Shown in pieces: positions 21,923 through 24,421 of a DNA stretch of 24,421 nucleotides; position 1 is the stretch's first letter, and every line of letters begins with the position of its first letter. A model generated the notes under the pieces. The model saw only the letters and a program-made list of their open reading frames with translations. It did not search any database and was not told the origin of the DNA. Source of the DNA: Pseudomonadota bacterium. Lineage in GTDB: Bacteria > Pseudomonadota > Gammaproteobacteria > Steroidobacterales > Steroidobacteraceae. A program made the position numbers and the translations under genes. The stretch lies in assembly GCA_003242275.1 (NCBI GenBank), contig QGUX01000011.1, forward strand, positions 1-24,421. The letters run 5' to 3'.

Positions 21923-24421
21923 AATGGAAAAGGCTTACGAACCGCGCGTGATCGAGGCGCGGCTGTACCGCGAGTGGGAGAGTGCCGGCTGGTTCGCCCC
22001 GCGCGGCGCCGGCTCGCCCTACTGCATCATGATCCCGCCGCCGAACGTGACCGGCACGCTGCACATGGGGCATGCCTTCCAGGACACCATCATGGATGCC
22101 CTGATCCGCCACCACCGCATGCGCGGCCACGACACGCTGTGGCAGGTGGGCACCGACCACGCCGGCATCGCCACGCAGATGGTGGTGGAGCGCCAGCTCA
22201 ATGCCGCCGGCACCTCGCGCCGCGAGCTGGGCCGCGAGGCCTTCGTGAAGCGCGTGTGGGAATGGAAGGCCGAGTCCGGCGGCACCATCGCGCAGCAGCT
22301 CCGGCGCCTGGGCGCCTCGGTGGACTGGTCACGCGAGCGCTTCACCATGGACGAGGGCCTGTCGGCAGCCGTCACCGAGGTGTTCGTGCGGCTGTACGAA
22401 GAGGGCCTGATCTACCGCGGCCAGCGGCTGGTGAACTGGGACCCGGTGCTGCGCACCGCCCTGTCGGACCTCGAGGTGCTGCCCTCCGAGGAGGACGGCA
22501 GGCTCTGGCACCTGCGCTACCCGCTGGAGGACGGCAGCAGCCACCTGGTGGTGGCCACCACGCGCCCGGAAACCATGCTGGGCGACGCCGCGGTCGCGGT
22601 GCACCCCGAGGACGAGCGCTACAGGCACCTGGTCGGCAGGCGCGTGCGCCTTCCCATCGCCGACCGGCTGATCCCGGTGATCGCCGATGACTTCGTCGAC
22701 CGCGAGTTCGGTTCCGGCTGCGTGAAGATCACGCCGGCGCACGACTTCACCGACTACGAGGTCGGCCAGCGGCACGGGCTGCCGATGATCAACATCATGA
22801 CGCCGGAAGCGCGCCTCAACGACAACGTGCCGGAGGCCCTGCGCGGCCTGCCCCGCGAGGAGGCTCGCGAGCGCGTGCTGCAACTGCTCGAGGAGGCCGG
22901 CCTCATCGACCGCATCGAGCCGCACAGGCTCAAGGTGCCGCGCGGCGACCGCTCCGGCGCCATCCTCGAGCCCCTGCTCACCGACCAGTGGTACGTGAAG
23001 ATCGCGCCGCTGGCGAAGCCCGCCATCGAGGCGGTGGAATCCGGCCGCATCCGCTTCGTGCCGGAGAACTGGTCCAGGACCTACTTCGAGTGGATGCGCA
23101 ACATCCACGACTGGTGCATCAGCCGCCAGCTGTGGTGGGGCCACCAGATCCCGGCCTGGTATGACGACGAGGGCAATGTCTACGTGGCGCGCAGCGAGGC
23201 CGAGGCCGCCAGGCAGGCCGAAGCGAAGCATGGCAGGCCCGTGGCCCTGCGCCGCGACGAGGACGTGCTCGACACCTGGTTCTCCTCGGCGCTGTGGCCG
23301 TTCTCCACCCTGGGCTGGCCGGAGAAGACCCCGGAGCTGGCGAAGTTCTATCCCACCAACGTGCTGGTGACGGGCTTCGACATCATCTTCTTCTGGGTCG
23401 CCCGGATGATCATGTTCGGCCTGAAGTTCATGGGCGAGGTGCCGTTCCGCGAGGTGTACGTGCACGGCCTGGTGCGCGACGGCGAAGGCCAGAAGATGTC
23501 CAAGTCCAAGGGCAACGTGATCGACCCGCTGGACATCGTCGACGGCATCGACCTGGAATCGCTGGTGAAGAAGCGCACCACCGGCCTGATGCAGCCGCAC
23601 CTGGCGCCGGGCATCGAGAAGGCCACGCGCCGGCAGTTCCCCAAGGGCATCGACGCGCACGGCACCGACGCGCTGCGCTTCACCTTCGCCGCGCTGGCCA
23701 CCCAGAGCCGCGACATCCGCTTCGACCTGGGGCGCGTGGCCGGCTACCGCAACTTCTGCAACAAGCTGTGGAATGCCGCACGCTTCGTGCTGATGTCCTG
23801 CGAGGGCAGGGAGGTCGCACCGGCGGGCACGAAGAGCCCGCATGTGGTGGACCGCTGGATCGTCTCGCGCCTGGGCGAAATGATCGCGCGCGTGGACGAG
23901 TCCTTCGCCGCCTACCGCTTCGACCTGGCCGCCACGGCGCTGTACGAGTTCACCTGGCACGAGTACTGCGACTGGTACCTGGAGCTCACCAAGCCGGTGC
24001 TGCAGGGCGAGGATGCGGCGCAGGCCGCCGCCACGCGCCGCACCCTGCTCGACGTGCTGGAGGCGCTGCTGCGCGCGCTGCATCCGCTGATGCCCTTCAT
24101 CACCGAGGAGATCTGGCGGCGCGTGGCGCCGGTGGCCGGCGTGGCCGGTCCCACCATCATGCTCGCGCCCTGGCCCACGGCCTGCGCGTACGCGGCCGAT
24201 GCCGCCGCCGCGGCCGACGTGGACTGGATGAAGAAGGTCATCCTCGGCATCCGCCAGATCCGCGGCGAGATGGACATCAGCCCGGCGCGGCGCCTCTCGC
24301 CGCTGGCGCAGGGCGCCACCGCCGAGGACGCCGCACGCTTCGAGCGCTACACCGCCCTGCTCGGCCGCCTGGCCGGCATCGAGCCGGTGCACCTGCTGGC
24401 CGCCGGCGAGGGCCGCGCCCC
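21915..24421 (+). CDS. valS: Valyl-tRNA synthetase, 3' end cut by the window
   Basis: The first 835 residues of ValRS are visible; the full enzyme is about 920-950, so the C-terminal coiled-coil tRNA-binding arm is missing. It ligates valine to tRNA-Val. The class I signature HMGH is at 50-53 ([13 protein letters not shown]) and KMSKS at 527-531. The editing domain is marked by TTRPET (215-220) and the following [11 protein letters not shown], for removal of misacylated threonine. The anticodon-binding region starts around [16 protein letters not shown]. The start ATG at 21915 lies 8 bp inside holC; an in-frame ATG at 21924 is also possible. No frameshift was seen. Confidence 0.97.
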   Translation, partial: MAEMEKAYEPRVIEARLYREWESAGWFAPRGAGSPYCIMIPPPNVTGTLHMGHAFQDTIMDALIRHHRMRGHDTLWQVGTDHAGIATQMVVERQLNAAGTSRRELGREAFVKRVWEWKAESGGTIAQQLRRLGASVDWSRERFTMDEGLSAAVTEVFVRLYEEGLIYRGQRLVNWDPVLRTALSDLEVLPSEEDGRLWHLRYPLEDGSSHLVVATTRPETMLGDAAVAVHPEDERYRHLVGRRVRLPIADRLIPVIADDFVDREFGSGCVKITPAHDFTDYEVGQRHGLPMINIMTPEARLNDNVPEALRGLPREEARERVLQLLEEAGLIDRIEPHRLKVPRGDRSGAILEPLLTDQWYVKIAPLAKPAIEAVESGRIRFVPENWSRTYFEWMRNIHDWCISRQLWWGHQIPAWYDDEGNVYVARSEAEAARQAEAKHGRPVALRRDEDVLDTWFSSALWPFSTLGWPEKTPELAKFYPTNVLVTGFDIIFFWVARMIMFGLKFMGEVPFREVYVHGLVRDGEGQKMSKSKGNVIDPLDIVDGIDLESLVKKRTTGLMQPHLAPGIEKATRRQFPKGIDAHGTDALRFTFAALATQSRDIRFDLGRVAGYRNFCNKLWNAARFVLMSCEGREVAPAGTKSPHVVDRWIVSRLGEMIARVDESFAAYRFDLAATALYEFTWHEYCDWYLELTKPVLQGEDAAQAAATRRTLLDVLEALLRALHPLMPFITEEIWRRVAPVAGVAGPTIMLAPWPTACAYAADAAAAADVDWMKKVILGIRQIRGEMDISPARRLSPLAQGATAEDAARFERYTALLGRLAGIEPVHLLAAGEGRA

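Noticed and set aside
22329..24392. A 687-residue minus-strand open frame opposite valS
   Set aside because: ValS on the plus strand has continuous family motifs; the antisense frame shows only His/Arg/Gly-rich composition.

Overview
The window is a gap-free stretch of a very GC-rich (about 70% by eye) bacterial chromosome with no mobile elements, RNA genes or CRISPR arrays that I can see. Gene content points to a Gammaproteobacterium: glrK-qseG-glrR, lptG/pepA/holC/valS, srkA, dusA and cbpA-cbpM are all gammaproteobacterial signatures. The DUF6152 and DUF6644-like genes suggest a high-GC lineage such as Steroidobacteraceae/Nevskiales; this last placement is inference.

Layout. 1-3504 (minus strand, read right to left): DUF937/YidB-like protein, dusA, a soluble class III nucleotide cyclase fused to an FHA domain, a DUF6152 secreted protein, and a translationally coupled lipoprotein that runs off the left edge. 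A textbook CRP-type site lies just ahead of the cyclase gene. 3664-6604: a WcaL-like glycosyltransferase convergent with an asparagine-synthase-like protein that lacks the amidotransferase cysteine. 6606-8555: fmdB-like zinc ribbon and a lipoprotein with a GlyGly-CTERM-like tail (rhombotarget lipoprotein type), divergent from an XRE regulator whose start is preceded by a 19-bp palindrome. 8563-10529: cbpM-cbpA, divergent from a TetR regulator. 10570-12770: a second DUF6152 plus coupled partner, divergent from two tandem four-helix membrane proteins (DUF6644-like). 12798-15351: a small lipoprotein, srkA, and galE. 15392-18832: the glrK-qseG-glrR signalling operon. 18833-24421: lptG, divergent from pepA-holC-valS (valS cut by the right edge).

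The points I would follow first are: a GlrR orthologue with intact receiver, ATPase and HTH parts but no GAFTGA sigma-54 loop; the twice-occurring DUF6152/partner module, whose mature proteins are predicted to begin His-His and which in one copy faces a DUF6644-like pair; the CRP-type site in front of a predicted cyclase; and the lipoprotein carrying both a lipobox and a rhombosortase-type C-terminal signal.
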